In this document: in pieces, positions 42,326-53,922 of the stretch | Numbering within the stretch: position 1 is the first letter of the stretch | Layout: each line of letters begins with the position of its first letter | NCBI RefSeq assembly: GCF_000739085.1 | Contig: NZ_CP009110.1 | Span: 5,704,001-5,768,000 of the forward strand | DNA from: Amycolatopsis methanolica 239 | GTDB lineage: Bacteria > Actinomycetota > Actinomycetes > Mycobacteriales > Pseudonocardiaceae | DNA: 64,000 bases | Direction of reading: 5' to 3' | Program-made: the position numbers and the translations under genes | The notes under the pieces: generated by a model | The model's database searches: none | Seen by the model: the letters and a program-made list of their open reading frames with translations, nothing else | What the model was told of the DNA's origin: nothing

Positions 42326-43824
42326 CGCGTCACCAGGTCCAGCGCGACACGGTCCAATCCGGACAGATCGCGGACCACCCGGACCTTGCTGCAGTACTCG
42401 GCGTAGGCGGGCAGGTCGCAGCCGCCCAGGCCCCACGAGTAGCGCGGCTCTGGGGTGAGCCAGATGGTCTCCCGCGCGCGGCGGGAGATCTCGGCGAAGG
42501 CGCCCAGGTTCGGATCGTTGCCATTGCCCCGCCCGTCGCCCAGCACCAGCACGGTGGTCCGGCGGGTCACGGCCGACGAGTGCTCGGCCAGGAACTCGCC
42601 GAACGCGGCGCCGTAGTTGGAGTTGGCGTCCACGTCGAGGACGTCGCCGCCGAAGATCAGGCCGAGTGCGCGTTCCACCGGGTGCTCGGCGAACAGCTCC
42701 GTGGTCTCGGCGATGTCGTCGACGAACGCGAACGAGCGCACCTGCGCGAACAGGTTCTGCAGGCCGTGCACCAGGTGCAGGGTGAACCGCGCGGTGGCCC
42801 GCACGGACAGGCTGACGTCGGCGAGCACGACGAGCCGTGGCCGGTCCTCCGCGCGCCGCACGGTGACCGGGCTGAACGGGATGCCGTCGAAGCGCATGTT
42901 GCGGCGCATGGTCCGGCCCGGATCGACGCGGCCCGCGCTGGCGATGCGCCTGCGGTGGGTCAGCGCGCCGCGCAGCGACGACGCGAGCCGGCGCAACGAC
43001 TCCTCCAGTTCGGCCCGCTCGCTCTCCCCGGCCTGGTCGACGTGGGCCGCCCGCTTCTCCCGCGTCTCGACGACCGTGTTCTCCAGCTCCAGCAACGCTT
43101 CCAGGTGCCGTTTCAACGCCTCCGGCAGGTTGTCCAGCACCCCGGCGAGCCGGCGGCGCAACTGGGCGGCGTCGTCTTCGTCGCCGTCCGCGGCCTGCTC
43201 GAGCCAGCCCAGCAGCGCGTCCTGCTCGGCGATGCTCAACTCGGCGTCGACCTTCGTGCCGGTCTCCTGGGACAAGCGACCGGGCACGCCCGCGCCGTGC
43301 AGGCGGTCGGTGTCCAGCTGTACCCGGTACCCGGCGTCGCCGGCGACCGCGTTGTCCGTGGAGAACACGATCTCGTCGGTCATCGACGCGAGGTCGACCT
43401 TGTTGGCCTCCTGGTGCAGGTTGTACTGCTGGGCCAGGTCCGACTGGTCGAAGTAGTCCCGGATGTCGCTGGGCTTGCCGTGCTCGTGCCCCTGCTGCGG
43501 GGTCTCGCTCGGCTCCTCGGACAGCGTGAAGCTCTCCAGCTCGCCGGTGTCGGACAGGTCGTCGTGGCTGTGCCCGTGGCCGTGCCCGTGCTCGGACGGC
43601 CCGACCCGCACCAGTGCGAAGAACGCGTCGAAGACCTCGTCGAACGCCGGGTCGTCGCGGTGGTCCTTGACCAGCGCGAGCCGCAGCGCCTCCTTGAGCA
43701 CGGCCCGGTCGGCGAGGATGCCAGGCTCAGCCGCGCAACGCAGGGCGTCGATGGTCTCCGGCACCGAGATGCGGACGTCCCGCAGCCGCAGCAGCCGCAC
43801 GAACCGGTGCAGACTGGCCTCCAT
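42322..43824 (-). CDS. VWA-domain protein (CoxE-like) with His-Gly tract, methanol dehydrogenase accessory
   Basis: 500 residues. A helical N-domain (1-75), then the metal-binding-looking HGHGHGHSHDD (about 79-89), a long acidic/helical middle and a C-terminal vWA domain. Its MIDAS is DVSLS in VVLADVSLSVRATARF, with GDGRGNGNDPN near the C-terminus. VWA proteins paired with MoxR ATPases act as cofactor or metal insertion chaperones. It overlaps the methyltransferase by 4 nt and follows the AAA gene by 9 nt, so the three are one operon next to methanol dehydrogenase. Confidence 0.88.
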   Translation of the reverse strand: MEASLHRFVRLLRLRDVRISVPETIDALRCAAEPGILADRAVLKEALRLALVKDHRDDPAFDEVFDAFFALVRVGPSEHGHGHGHSHDDLSDTGELESFTLSEEPSETPQQGHEHGKPSDIRDYFDQSDLAQQYNLHQEANKVDLASMTDEIVFSTDNAVAGDAGYRVQLDTDRLHGAGVPGRLSQETGTKVDAELSIAEQDALLGWLEQAADGDEDDAAQLRRRLAGVLDNLPEALKRHLEALLELENTVVETREKRAAHVDQAGESERAELEESLRRLASSLRGALTHRRRIASAGRVDPGRTMRRNMRFDGIPFSPVTVRRAEDRPRLVVLADVSLSVRATARFTLHLVHGLQNLFAQVRSFAFVDDIAETTELFAEHPVERALGLIFGGDVLDVDANSNYGAAFGEFLAEHSSAVTRRTTVLVLGDGRGNGNDPNLGAFAEISRRARETIWLTPEPRYSWGLGGCDLPAYAEYCSKVRVVRDLSGLDRVALDLVTR

Positions 43825-43833
43825 CGCGTGTCC

Positions 43834-44865
43834 CTAGGACCGCCGGCCGAACGACCGGCTGCCACGGTCGGCGCTGACCTTCGGCGCCTCGTGCGAGTGG
43901 CCGTGTCCGTGCCCGTGTCCGTGGCCGTGCAGCGTCTCGGGCACCTCGGCGTTCGGGTCGACCAGCCGCGGCAGCGCTTCGAGGGCCTTGCGCACGTCCT
44001 TGTCGTACTTGACCACCACCGACACCGTGTCGGACAGCACCGGCGCGGTTAGCTCGTCGACCCCGAGCACGGCGAGCGTGCGCGCCCAGTCGATGGTCTC
44101 CGAGATGCTGGGCGACTTGCGCAGCTCCAGCTCACGCAGGCCGCGCACGATCTCGACGAGCTGGCGGGCGAGCGCCTCGGGCAGGCCGGTGTCCTTGCTG
44201 CGCACGATGTCCAGCTCGCGCTCCGCCGACGGGTAGTCGAGGAACAGGTGCAGGCAGCGCCGTTTCAGTGCGGCCGCGAGGTCGCGGGTGTTGTTCGAGG
44301 TGAGGATCACATACGGGCGGTTGCGGGCGGTGAACGTGCCGATCTCCGGCACCGAGATCTGGTACTCCCCCAGCATCTCCAGCAGCACCGCCTCCAGCGC
44401 CTCGTCGGCGCGGTCGATCTCGTCGATCAGCAGCACCACGGGTTCCTCGGAGCGGACCGCCTCCAGCAGCGGGCGCGCGGCGAGGAAACGTTCGGAGAAG
44501 AACACGCTCTCCTGCGCGCCGATGCGGTCGACCGCGTCGTGCAGGTCCGGCGCGTCGGCCACGAGCTGGCCGATCTTCTCGCGGAGGATCTGGGTGTAGA
44601 GCAGCTGCTTGCCGTAGTCCCACTCGTAGAGCGCGCTGGATTCGTCCTGGCCCTCGTAGCACTGCAGGCGCAGCAGCCGCCGACCGGTGGCGGCCGCGAG
44701 CGACTTCGCCAGTTCCGTCTTGCCGACGCCGGCGGGGCCTTCCAGCAGCACCGGCTTCTCCAGCCTGGTCATCAGGAACACCATCGTCGCGAGCCGGTCG
44801 TCGGTCAGGTAACCCTGCGCCGCGAGCGCCTTCCCCGCCTCCTCGACGGAGTCGAATGCGGTCAC
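43834..44865 (-). CDS. MoxR-family AAA+ ATPase with C-terminal His-Gly tract
   Basis: 343 residues. Walker A GPAGVGKT (43-50), Walker B VVLLIDEIDRAD (about 142-153), sensor 1 VILTSNNTRDLAAAL and arginine-finger region ALKRRCLHLFLDYPS. The tail holds LHGHGHGHGHGHSHEAP, a likely Ni/Zn/Co-binding segment that parallels the one in the partner VWA protein. GTG at 44865 has GAGGAGG upstream. MoxR/VWA pairs mature metal or cofactor enzymes; here the likely client is the methanol dehydrogenase encoded upstream. Confidence 0.92.
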   Translation of the reverse strand: MTAFDSVEEAGKALAAQGYLTDDRLATMVFLMTRLEKPVLLEGPAGVGKTELAKSLAAATGRRLLRLQCYEGQDESSALYEWDYGKQLLYTQILREKIGQLVADAPDLHDAVDRIGAQESVFFSERFLAARPLLEAVRSEEPVVLLIDEIDRADEALEAVLLEMLGEYQISVPEIGTFTARNRPYVILTSNNTRDLAAALKRRCLHLFLDYPSAERELDIVRSKDTGLPEALARQLVEIVRGLRELELRKSPSISETIDWARTLAVLGVDELTAPVLSDTVSVVVKYDKDVRKALEALPRLVDPNAEVPETLHGHGHGHGHGHSHEAPKVSADRGSRSFGRRS

Positions 44866-45163
44866 GCCAAACCCTCCTCGGTAGGGGTGCCGGGGGCGGC
44901 CCCGTCCAGCCCGCCCCCGGCCGTTGTGTTGTGAAGCGGCGGAGCCGCTTGCGGTGGGCCGTCAACCGGCACCGCCGCGGGTTCTCAGACGTCTCCTCGC
45001 GAGGACAGCGCCGACGTGGTGATCGGCACTGCCGCGCGCAGCGCGACCGTGAGGGGTGGTGGTCGGGCTGGCGGGCGGGGATTCATGAGTCGGCGATCCC
45101 ACAGCGAGGGGTGTCTGAGGTTCCGCCACCCGCACCGTCTCGCAAGCCGGTGCGATCGCGCCT
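44866..45163. other. 298-bp intergenic region with two hairpins
   Basis: AAGCGGC/GCCGCTT (44934-44950, 3-nt loop) and an 11-bp stem at 44889-44899/44911-44921 lie between the methanol dehydrogenase stop and the ATPase start. They may terminate most methanol dehydrogenase transcripts, giving high enzyme and low chaperone output from one region. No gene was found. Confidence 0.5.
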
Positions 45164-46456
45164 TCAGCTGAGCAGGTCGTCCAGGTCGCCGTTCATGCAG
45201 TGGTCGACCACCGGACGCACGGTCTCGAAGGTGCATTCCTTGGCATTGCCCGGCGTGCAGGCGTCGCCGAGGACGTGGTTCGTGATGCGGTCCACGTCCT
45301 CGTCGTCGCCCTTGATGACGCTCGCCTGCTCGTAGAACTTCGTCGGGCCCTGGCCGAGCCGGTTCTTCGAGTAGCTGTCCTGGGTGACGTCGGTGAACTT
45401 CTCCGGGATGCCCACGTCGCGCAGCAGCCGGATCGCGGCCGCCAGCGCCGCGTCCGCGGCCTGCACGTCGGTCATGCCGTGCGTGTCCACGCCCATCGCC
45501 TCGGCCATGTCGGCGAACCGCTTGTACGCCACCGGCATGTTGAACGCCCACACGCGCGGCAGGGCGATCGCGTTGTTCAGGCCGTGGTGGGTGTCGTAGA
45601 ACGCGCTGACCGCGTGCGAGATGGAGTGGATGATCCCGAGCCCGCCGGAGTTGAACGCCTGCGCGGCGATGTACTGCGCGTACATCATGCCCTCACGGCC
45701 GGACAGCTCGGACGGGTTCCAGGTGGCCTGCCGCAGGTTCTCCGCCGTGAGCTTGATGGCCCGCAGCGCGTTGCCCAGCGACGGCTCGAAGTTCAGCCGC
45801 GACACGTACGGCTCGGACGCGTGCGCGAGCACGTCGAAACCGCACTGCGCGGTGTAGTCGATCGGGCAGCTGTAGTACAGCACCGGGTCGTCGATAGCCA
45901 GTGTGGCCACCGAGGCGTCGTCGAACGCCACGTACTTGTGCGGGTTGTCCGGGTCGGTGGTGGTGTCGGTGATGACGTAGGCCCAGGATGTCTCCGAGCC
46001 GGTGCCCGCCGTGGTGGACACCGCGATGTGCGGTGGGTTGCGCGGGTTCTCGGACTTGTTGAAGCCCTCGAAGTCGTTGACGTTGCGGCCGTCGTGCGCG
46101 ACCGAGATGCGGGCGCCCTTGCAGGCGTCGTGCGAGGACCCGCCGCCGATGGAGACGAAGCTGTCACACTTGTTCTCCTGGTACAGCTTGACCGCGTCCA
46201 TGACGTTGTAGTCCTTGGGGTTGGACTCGACCTTGTCGTAGAGCACGACCTCCAGCCCGTGGTACTTCATCGACTCGGTGATCTTGTGGACGATGTCGGA
46301 CCCGCGCAGCCCGCTCGTCATCACCAGCGTCTTCTTGAAGCCCAGCTTCAGCGCCTCCGGGCCGATCATCTCGTGGGCCCCGGGGCCGAGGAGCGCCCGC
46401 GGGAACGGGTGGAACTCCTTGATGGGGAACGGCTTCAGCAATTCGTCGACCTGCAT
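45164..46456 (-). CDS. mno: NDMA/mycofactocin-type methanol dehydrogenase
   Basis: 430 residues, iron-type (group III) alcohol dehydrogenase superfamily. It matches the Amycolatopsis/Mycobacterium nicotinoprotein methanol dehydrogenases: IKEFHPFPRALLGPGAHEMI, the NAD-holding GGGSSHDACKGARI, SETSWAYVITDTTTDP, and metal segments QCGFDVLAHASEP and GLGIIHSISHAVSAFYDTHH. The bound NAD(P)H is not exchanged; electrons leave via an external carrier, NDMA in vitro and mycofactocin in vivo. It oxidises methanol and other short alcohols. ATG at 46456 follows AGGAAGGAAA. Confidence 0.92.
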   Translation of the reverse strand: MQVDELLKPFPIKEFHPFPRALLGPGAHEMIGPEALKLGFKKTLVMTSGLRGSDIVHKITESMKYHGLEVVLYDKVESNPKDYNVMDAVKLYQENKCDSFVSIGGGSSHDACKGARISVAHDGRNVNDFEGFNKSENPRNPPHIAVSTTAGTGSETSWAYVITDTTTDPDNPHKYVAFDDASVATLAIDDPVLYYSCPIDYTAQCGFDVLAHASEPYVSRLNFEPSLGNALRAIKLTAENLRQATWNPSELSGREGMMYAQYIAAQAFNSGGLGIIHSISHAVSAFYDTHHGLNNAIALPRVWAFNMPVAYKRFADMAEAMGVDTHGMTDVQAADAALAAAIRLLRDVGIPEKFTDVTQDSYSKNRLGQGPTKFYEQASVIKGDDEDVDRITNHVLGDACTPGNAKECTFETVRPVVDHCMNGDLDDLLS

Positions 46457-46596
46457 GACGCACTTTTCCTTCCTGCGCGACGAGCGACTGTGGTGACGCG
46501 CACACCGAAGCTAGCTCCCGACGCACGACGCGGAAACGCTTGTGGCGCAATACTCCTCGCCCGGCACGCGACTCCGCACGACCGGCGGGGAACGTA

Positions 46597-46614
46597 CCTG
46601 CCCGATCGGACAGG
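46597..46614. promoter_or_regulatory. 18-bp palindrome upstream of the methanol dehydrogenase gene
   Basis: CCTGCCCGATCGGACAGG, one base different from the perfect palindrome at 37329-37346 and followed by the same TGC. It is 141 bp upstream of the methanol dehydrogenase ATG, suitable for an activator site. Confidence 0.62.
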
Positions 46615-46631
46615 TGCCCCTGGACGCGAAA

Positions 46632-46658
46632 AAGGCCCGGACGCGGGGTCCGGGCCTT
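46632..46658 (-). terminator. Terminator of the aldehyde dehydrogenase-DUF779 operon
   Basis: 10-bp stem AAGGCCCGGA / TCCGGGCCTT; on the minus strand it is followed by a run of T residues (complement of 46629-46633), 12 nt past the DUF779 stop. Confidence 0.8.
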
Positions 46659-46669
46659 CTTCGCGGTTT

Positions 46670-47028
46670 TCAGCTGTCCAGCAGGGCCAGTTCTTCGTCG
46701 GTGAGCAGGCGGGACCGGATCAGGAAGCGCACGCCTTCGGGCGCCTCCAGCGAGAACCCGCTGCCCCGCCCGGCCACGACGTCCACCGTCAGGTGTGTGT
46801 GCCGCCAGTAGGCGTACTGGTCGGCGCTCATCCAGAACGGCGTGCCGTCGCCGACGTGGCCGAGCAGCACGTCCGAGTCGCCCACCCGGAACTCGCCGTC
46901 CGGATAGCACATCGGGGCGCTGCCGTCGCAGCAGCCGCCGGACTGGTGGAACATCACCGGTCCGTGCTGCTCGATCAGCCGGCGCAGCAGGGCGACCGCG
47001 GCCCCGGTCATCGCGACCCGTTGCACCA

Positions 47029-47029
<1 letters not shown>
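46670..47029 (-). CDS. DUF779 protein, partner of aldehyde dehydrogenase
   Basis: 119 residues. The family signature HQSGGCCDGSAPMCYPDGEF has a Cys-Cys pair and a third Cys, suggesting metal or thiol chemistry, and TPFWMSADQYAYWRHTHLTVDV follows. ATG at 47029 overlaps the aldehyde dehydrogenase stop (ATGA). DUF779 genes commonly adjoin ExaC/AldB-type dehydrogenases; the molecular function is unknown. Confidence 0.88.
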
Positions 47030-48546
<1,517 letters not shown>

Positions 48547-48624
48547 GGAAGCACTCCATTCACTCGATCACATCGGTGTGATGGGTGCCACCGTGCCCGT
48601 CGCGGGTTGGCGAAACGTTGGCGC

Positions 48625-49830
48625 TCAGTCGCGCAGGGCCTCGTGCAGGCGGGCCGCCGCGATGCCGCGCCGCCCGTCGCCGGGGCTCAGCAGGCGGTGC
48701 GCGTGCTCGTGGACCTGCAGGTCGAACGGGTGCCGCTCGCCGTAGGTCAGCGCCAGGTCGGGCTCGCGCGAGGACAGCACGGCCTCCCGCACGGCGACCT
48801 CCAGGTGGTCCCGCCAGCGGGTGATGCCGGGCGCCTCGGACGCGGGCAACAGCGGCCCGGCGTAGCGGCGCACAGCCGTGGCGGTGTCTCCGGCCTTGAG
48901 CGCGGTCAGCACGTCGACGGCGTCGCAGTCGATGGGCGCCGTCAGGGCGTAGCGGCGGTTCGCCAGCGCGCCGCCGAGCATGCGCCGCAGGTGGGAGGCC
49001 TCCGCGCGCAGGGTCGTGCTGGTCACGGGCAGGTCCCCGTACAGCGCTTCGCGCAACCCGTCTGGCGAGAAGCCGCCGGGTTCGAGCGCGAGCAGGGTGA
49101 GCACCTCCAACTGCCGCGGCGACAACCGCAGCGGGACGCCGTCGAAGGTGGCGCTGCCGGACCCGAGGCAGGACAGCCGGATGCCCGGGGCAGCGGGCGG
49201 GACGGCCTGCAGCCGCGATTCGATGGCGGTGACCAGCGTGCGGACCGTCGACATGGCCAGCGGGTGCGACCGGTCCCAGGTAGTGGACAGGTCCAGGACG
49301 CCGAGGTGGCGGCCGCGCGGGTCGCGGATCGGCGCGCAGTAGCAGACCCAGCCGTGCAGGGCCGCGACCAGGTGCTCGGCGGAGAAGACGCTGCTCGGGC
49401 GGCCGGTGCGCAGCGCCAGCGACAACGCGTTGGTGCCCATGTCCGGCTCGTCCCAGCGGCCGCCGGGCGCGAAGTTCACGCGCTCGGCCCGCCGCCGCAT
49501 GACCCGTCCACCGCAGGTCCACAGGATCGTGCCGGACTCGTCGGTGACGGCCGCGACGAAACCGGCGTCGTCGGCGATGCTGCGCAGCTCGTCGGCCAGT
49601 TCGGTGACGGGGGCCCGCAGCGGCGACTCGCGCCAGCGGGACCGCACCTCGTCACCGGCCGCGGGCGCGCTGTCCCGTGCGGGATCCACGATGGACAGCG
49701 AACGTGCCCAGGATTCGGCCACCTCGCTGCGCAGTTCCAGGGTTTCCGGGCGTGCCTGAGCCGGCACCCAGCGGGCCCATTCCCGTTCCAGGGCCGCGCG
49801 GCGCTGGTGGAGCGCACTACGCTCTGCCAT
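48625..49830 (-). CDS. GAF-domain transcriptional regulator of the aldehyde dehydrogenase operon
   Basis: 401 residues from ATG 49830. An AcoR-like N-terminal sensor (about 25-210) contains GTILWTCGGRVMRRRAERVN, DEPDMGTNALSLAL and CAPIRDPRGRHLGVLDLSTT. It is joined to a C-terminal winged-helix resembling OmpR/SARP DNA-binding folds (LRLSPRQLEVLTLLALEPGG, TLRAEASHLRRML). There is no sigma-54 AAA domain, so it is the short actinobacterial type. It probably senses a small carbonyl or alcohol and controls aldehyde dehydrogenase (same strand, 78 bp gap) and possibly divergent acs. Confidence 0.8.
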   Translation of the reverse strand: MAERSALHQRRAALEREWARWVPAQARPETLELRSEVAESWARSLSIVDPARDSAPAAGDEVRSRWRESPLRAPVTELADELRSIADDAGFVAAVTDESGTILWTCGGRVMRRRAERVNFAPGGRWDEPDMGTNALSLALRTGRPSSVFSAEHLVAALHGWVCYCAPIRDPRGRHLGVLDLSTTWDRSHPLAMSTVRTLVTAIESRLQAVPPAAPGIRLSCLGSGSATFDGVPLRLSPRQLEVLTLLALEPGGFSPDGLREALYGDLPVTSTTLRAEASHLRRMLGGALANRRYALTAPIDCDAVDVLTALKAGDTATAVRRYAGPLLPASEAPGITRWRDHLEVAVREAVLSSREPDLALTYGERHPFDLQVHEHAHRLLSPGDGRRGIAAARLHEALRD

Positions 49831-49961
49831 TTCCGCGACCTCGTCGTCCTCGTGCTTCCGGCGCGATGGTGCTCCATGATGCCTGACGATCGCTGCGGGC
49901 GCACCTACCCGCACGGAGGGTCCCAACGTCGTGCCAACGTTCGCCGGTCAGGCTCCGCGGC

Positions 49962-51773
<1,812 letters not shown>

Positions 51774-51779
51774 TGCGGT

Positions 51780-51816
51780 GGTGGCCGGCCGGCAGGGATG
51801 TCCGTCGCCGGCCACC
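51780..51816 (+). terminator. Terminator after acs
   Basis: 10-bp perfect stem GGTGGCCGGC / GCCGGCCACC, 7 nt after the stop. Beyond it, to 51986, is an AT-richer promoter region for the excalibur gene. Confidence 0.7.
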
Positions 51817-51986
51817 GCCACCCGGAGGTCGATCTTCGCGCCACCCTTGCACGGTGAACAACACCCAGATACCGCCGTAATTTCGACAACAAATTCCTAT
51901 TTCCGCGCGCGTAACGTTCATCCTTTCCGGAACGACAAAGCGGCTGCATTGCCCCGAGATCAATTCCTTCCGAAAAGGACGTCCCC

Positions 51987-52589
51987 ATGCGCATGATCAG
52001 TCGCGTTCTCGGTACGGTCGCGGTGGCGGGTATCGCGCTGCTCGGTCCGGCACCTGCGGTTTTCGCGGCTCAGCCGACCGATCTCTACGACTGCGGCGAC
52101 TTCACCTACCAGGAAGAAGCGCAGGCCATTTTCGACCAGACCCCGGGCGATCCGTACGGCCTCGACGAAGACGACGACGGCATCGCCTGCGAAAGCCTGC
52201 CGCACAAGCCGTCGGAGCAGCCGTCCACCCCGAGCACCAGCCCCGCCACCCAGGCGCCGCCCGTCACGGCTCCGCCCGAGACGACCACCGCGGACCTCGA
52301 CTGCGCCGACTTCGCAACCCAGGCGCAGGCCCAGGCGGTCCTCGACGCCGACCGCAGCGACCCGCACCGCCTGGACGCCGACCACGACGGCATCGCGTGC
52401 GAGACCAAGTTCGGCGAGCAGAACCGCACGGGCGGCTCGCAGGTGAAGGTCAAGCCGGTCGGCGGCGTGGACACCGGCGGCGGCGACCAGGGCACCGACG
52501 CCGGCCCGGCGGTCGCGGTCGGGGCGCTCGTCCTCGTCGGCGGCAGCGCCGGCACCGTGCTGCTCATGCGGCGGCGCGCCGGCCGATGA
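51987..52589 (+). CDS. Secreted, membrane-anchored protein with two excalibur-like domains
   Basis: 200 residues. The signal peptide (1-27, GIALLGPAPAVFA) precedes two excalibur calcium-binding motifs: YDCGDFTYQEEAQ...YGLDEDDDGIACES (about 31-68) and LDCADFATQAQAQ...HRLDADHDGIACET (about 97-136). Each has the Cys pair and D-x-D-x-D-G-x-x-C loop. A Pro/Thr linker separates them, and a C-terminal helix plus MRRRAGR anchors it. ATG at 51987 follows AAAAGGA. Overlaps the sortase start by 4 nt. Confidence 0.88.
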   Translation: MRMISRVLGTVAVAGIALLGPAPAVFAAQPTDLYDCGDFTYQEEAQAIFDQTPGDPYGLDEDDDGIACESLPHKPSEQPSTPSTSPATQAPPVTAPPETTTADLDCADFATQAQAQAVLDADRSDPHRLDADHDGIACETKFGEQNRTGGSQVKVKPVGGVDTGGGDQGTDAGPAVAVGALVLVGGSAGTVLLMRRRAGR

Positions 52590-53215
52590 GCACCGCGCGA
52601 TGGCGCCGATGGCTCGCGATCGCGGCCGTCGGCGCCACCCTCACCGCCTGCGGCTCGCCCAGCGAGCCGCAGCCCGCGCCGGCCGCACCCCCGGCTTCGA
52701 CGTTGCCGGCGCCGGTCTCCACCACCGCCGCCGCCCCGGTCGACGGGCCCCTGCCGCACTCCCGGCCGGTCAAGCTGGAGGTGCCGTCGATCGGCGTCAG
52801 CACCGGCCCGATCATCGACCTCGGCCTGGCCGACGACGGCACGCTCGAAGTCCCCGGTGACGCTGTCACCACCGGCTGGTTCACCGGCAGCCCGTCCCCC
52901 GGCGAGACCGGGCCCGCGGTGCTCGCCGCGCACGTCGACTACAACCGCGTGCCCGGCGCGTTCCACCGCCTCAAGGACACCAAGCCGGGCGACCAGGCGA
53001 TCGTGCACCGGGCCGACGGGACCACCGCGGTGTTCACCGTCTACCGAGTCGAGCGGTACCCGAAGTCGCAGTTCCCGACCGACGACGTCTACGGCGACAC
53101 CGCGGGGCCGGAGCTGCGGATGATCACCTGCGGCGGCGCCTTCGACCGCTCGACCCGCAACTACGCGGACAACGTCGTGGCCTACGCGCGCCTGTCGCAA
53201 GCCTACCGGGGCTGA
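52586..53215 (+). CDS. Class F sortase
   Basis: 209 residues. The lipoprotein-like signal ends LTACGS (Cys22). A Pro/Ala linker leads to a sortase barrel with catalytic His in LAAHVDYNR, Cys in RMITCGGAFD and Arg in STRNYADNVV. Class F sortases are single-gene actinobacterial enzymes that anchor or process surface proteins. Coupling to the excalibur protein gene suggests a functional link, although that protein lacks an LPxTG-like signal. Confidence 0.9.
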   Translation: MSTARWRRWLAIAAVGATLTACGSPSEPQPAPAAPPASTLPAPVSTTAAAPVDGPLPHSRPVKLEVPSIGVSTGPIIDLGLADDGTLEVPGDAVTTGWFTGSPSPGETGPAVLAAHVDYNRVPGAFHRLKDTKPGDQAIVHRADGTTAVFTVYRVERYPKSQFPTDDVYGDTAGPELRMITCGGAFDRSTRNYADNVVAYARLSQAYRG

Positions 53216-53301
53216 TCACGCCAGGGCGGCGTGAGCCGGGCGGCGCGCATCGCCGGACGCGGTCGGTTTTCGGTGCGGGCCGGCCCGGGCCCACGCGCAC
53301 T

Positions 53302-53922
53302 TCAACGGCGTGCCCGCACCACCGCGTCGTAGATGGTCACCGCCTTGCCGTCCGGGTCCGTGGCTTCCCGGGGCCGCGCCTCGGCGACCTCCACGCGCCA
53401 CTCGCCGGGCAGCCAGCTCGCCACCTCCTCCGCGCTGCTGAACCGCTCGGGCACGTGCGGCCGCCCCATCGTGGTGTGCAGGTCGCGCGCGTCGTGGTGC
53501 ACCAGCAGCACCGTGCCGCCCGGGTTGAGCCACCCGGCGAAGCGCCCGACCAGGTCACGCAGCTCCGTGTTGCGCAGGTGCAGGAACTGCGCCGAGATCA
53601 GGTCGAACCGCCGGTCGCCCGGGTCCCAGGTCCGCACGTCGGCCCGCTCCCACTCGATCCGGTCCCCGACCCCGGCCGCCGCGGCGTGCTCGGATCCGCG
53701 TCGCAGCGCGGTTTCCGACAGGTCCAGCGCCGTCACGCGCCAGCCGCGCTCCGCGAGCCAGCAGCTGTCGGCTCCCTCGCCCGCGCCGATGTCCAGCGCC
53801 GTGCCCAGCGGCAGGTCCCGGGCCTCCGCCACGAGCTGCGGGTTGGGCCGTCCACTCCAGACCGCGGTGTGCGAGCGGTACCGCTCCTCCCAGAACTCCT
53901 CGCCGTACTCCTCAGATCCCAT
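53302..53922 (-). CDS. Class I SAM-dependent methyltransferase
   Basis: 206 residues from ATG 53922. Motif I ALDIGAGEGADSCWLAERGW, motif II ALDLSETALRR, then ADVRTWDPGDRRFDLISAQF. Similar to small-molecule methyltransferases such as tellurite/thiol-type TehB relatives, starting EFWEERYRSHTAVWSGRPN. It overlaps the 3' end of the thioredoxin-reductase-like gene by 11 nt, so the two form an operon. Substrate unknown. Confidence 0.88.
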   Translation of the reverse strand: MGSEEYGEEFWEERYRSHTAVWSGRPNPQLVAEARDLPLGTALDIGAGEGADSCWLAERGWRVTALDLSETALRRGSEHAAAAGVGDRIEWERADVRTWDPGDRRFDLISAQFLHLRNTELRDLVGRFAGWLNPGGTVLLVHHDARDLHTTMGRPHVPERFSSAEEVASWLPGEWRVEVAEARPREATDPDGKAVTIYDAVVRARR

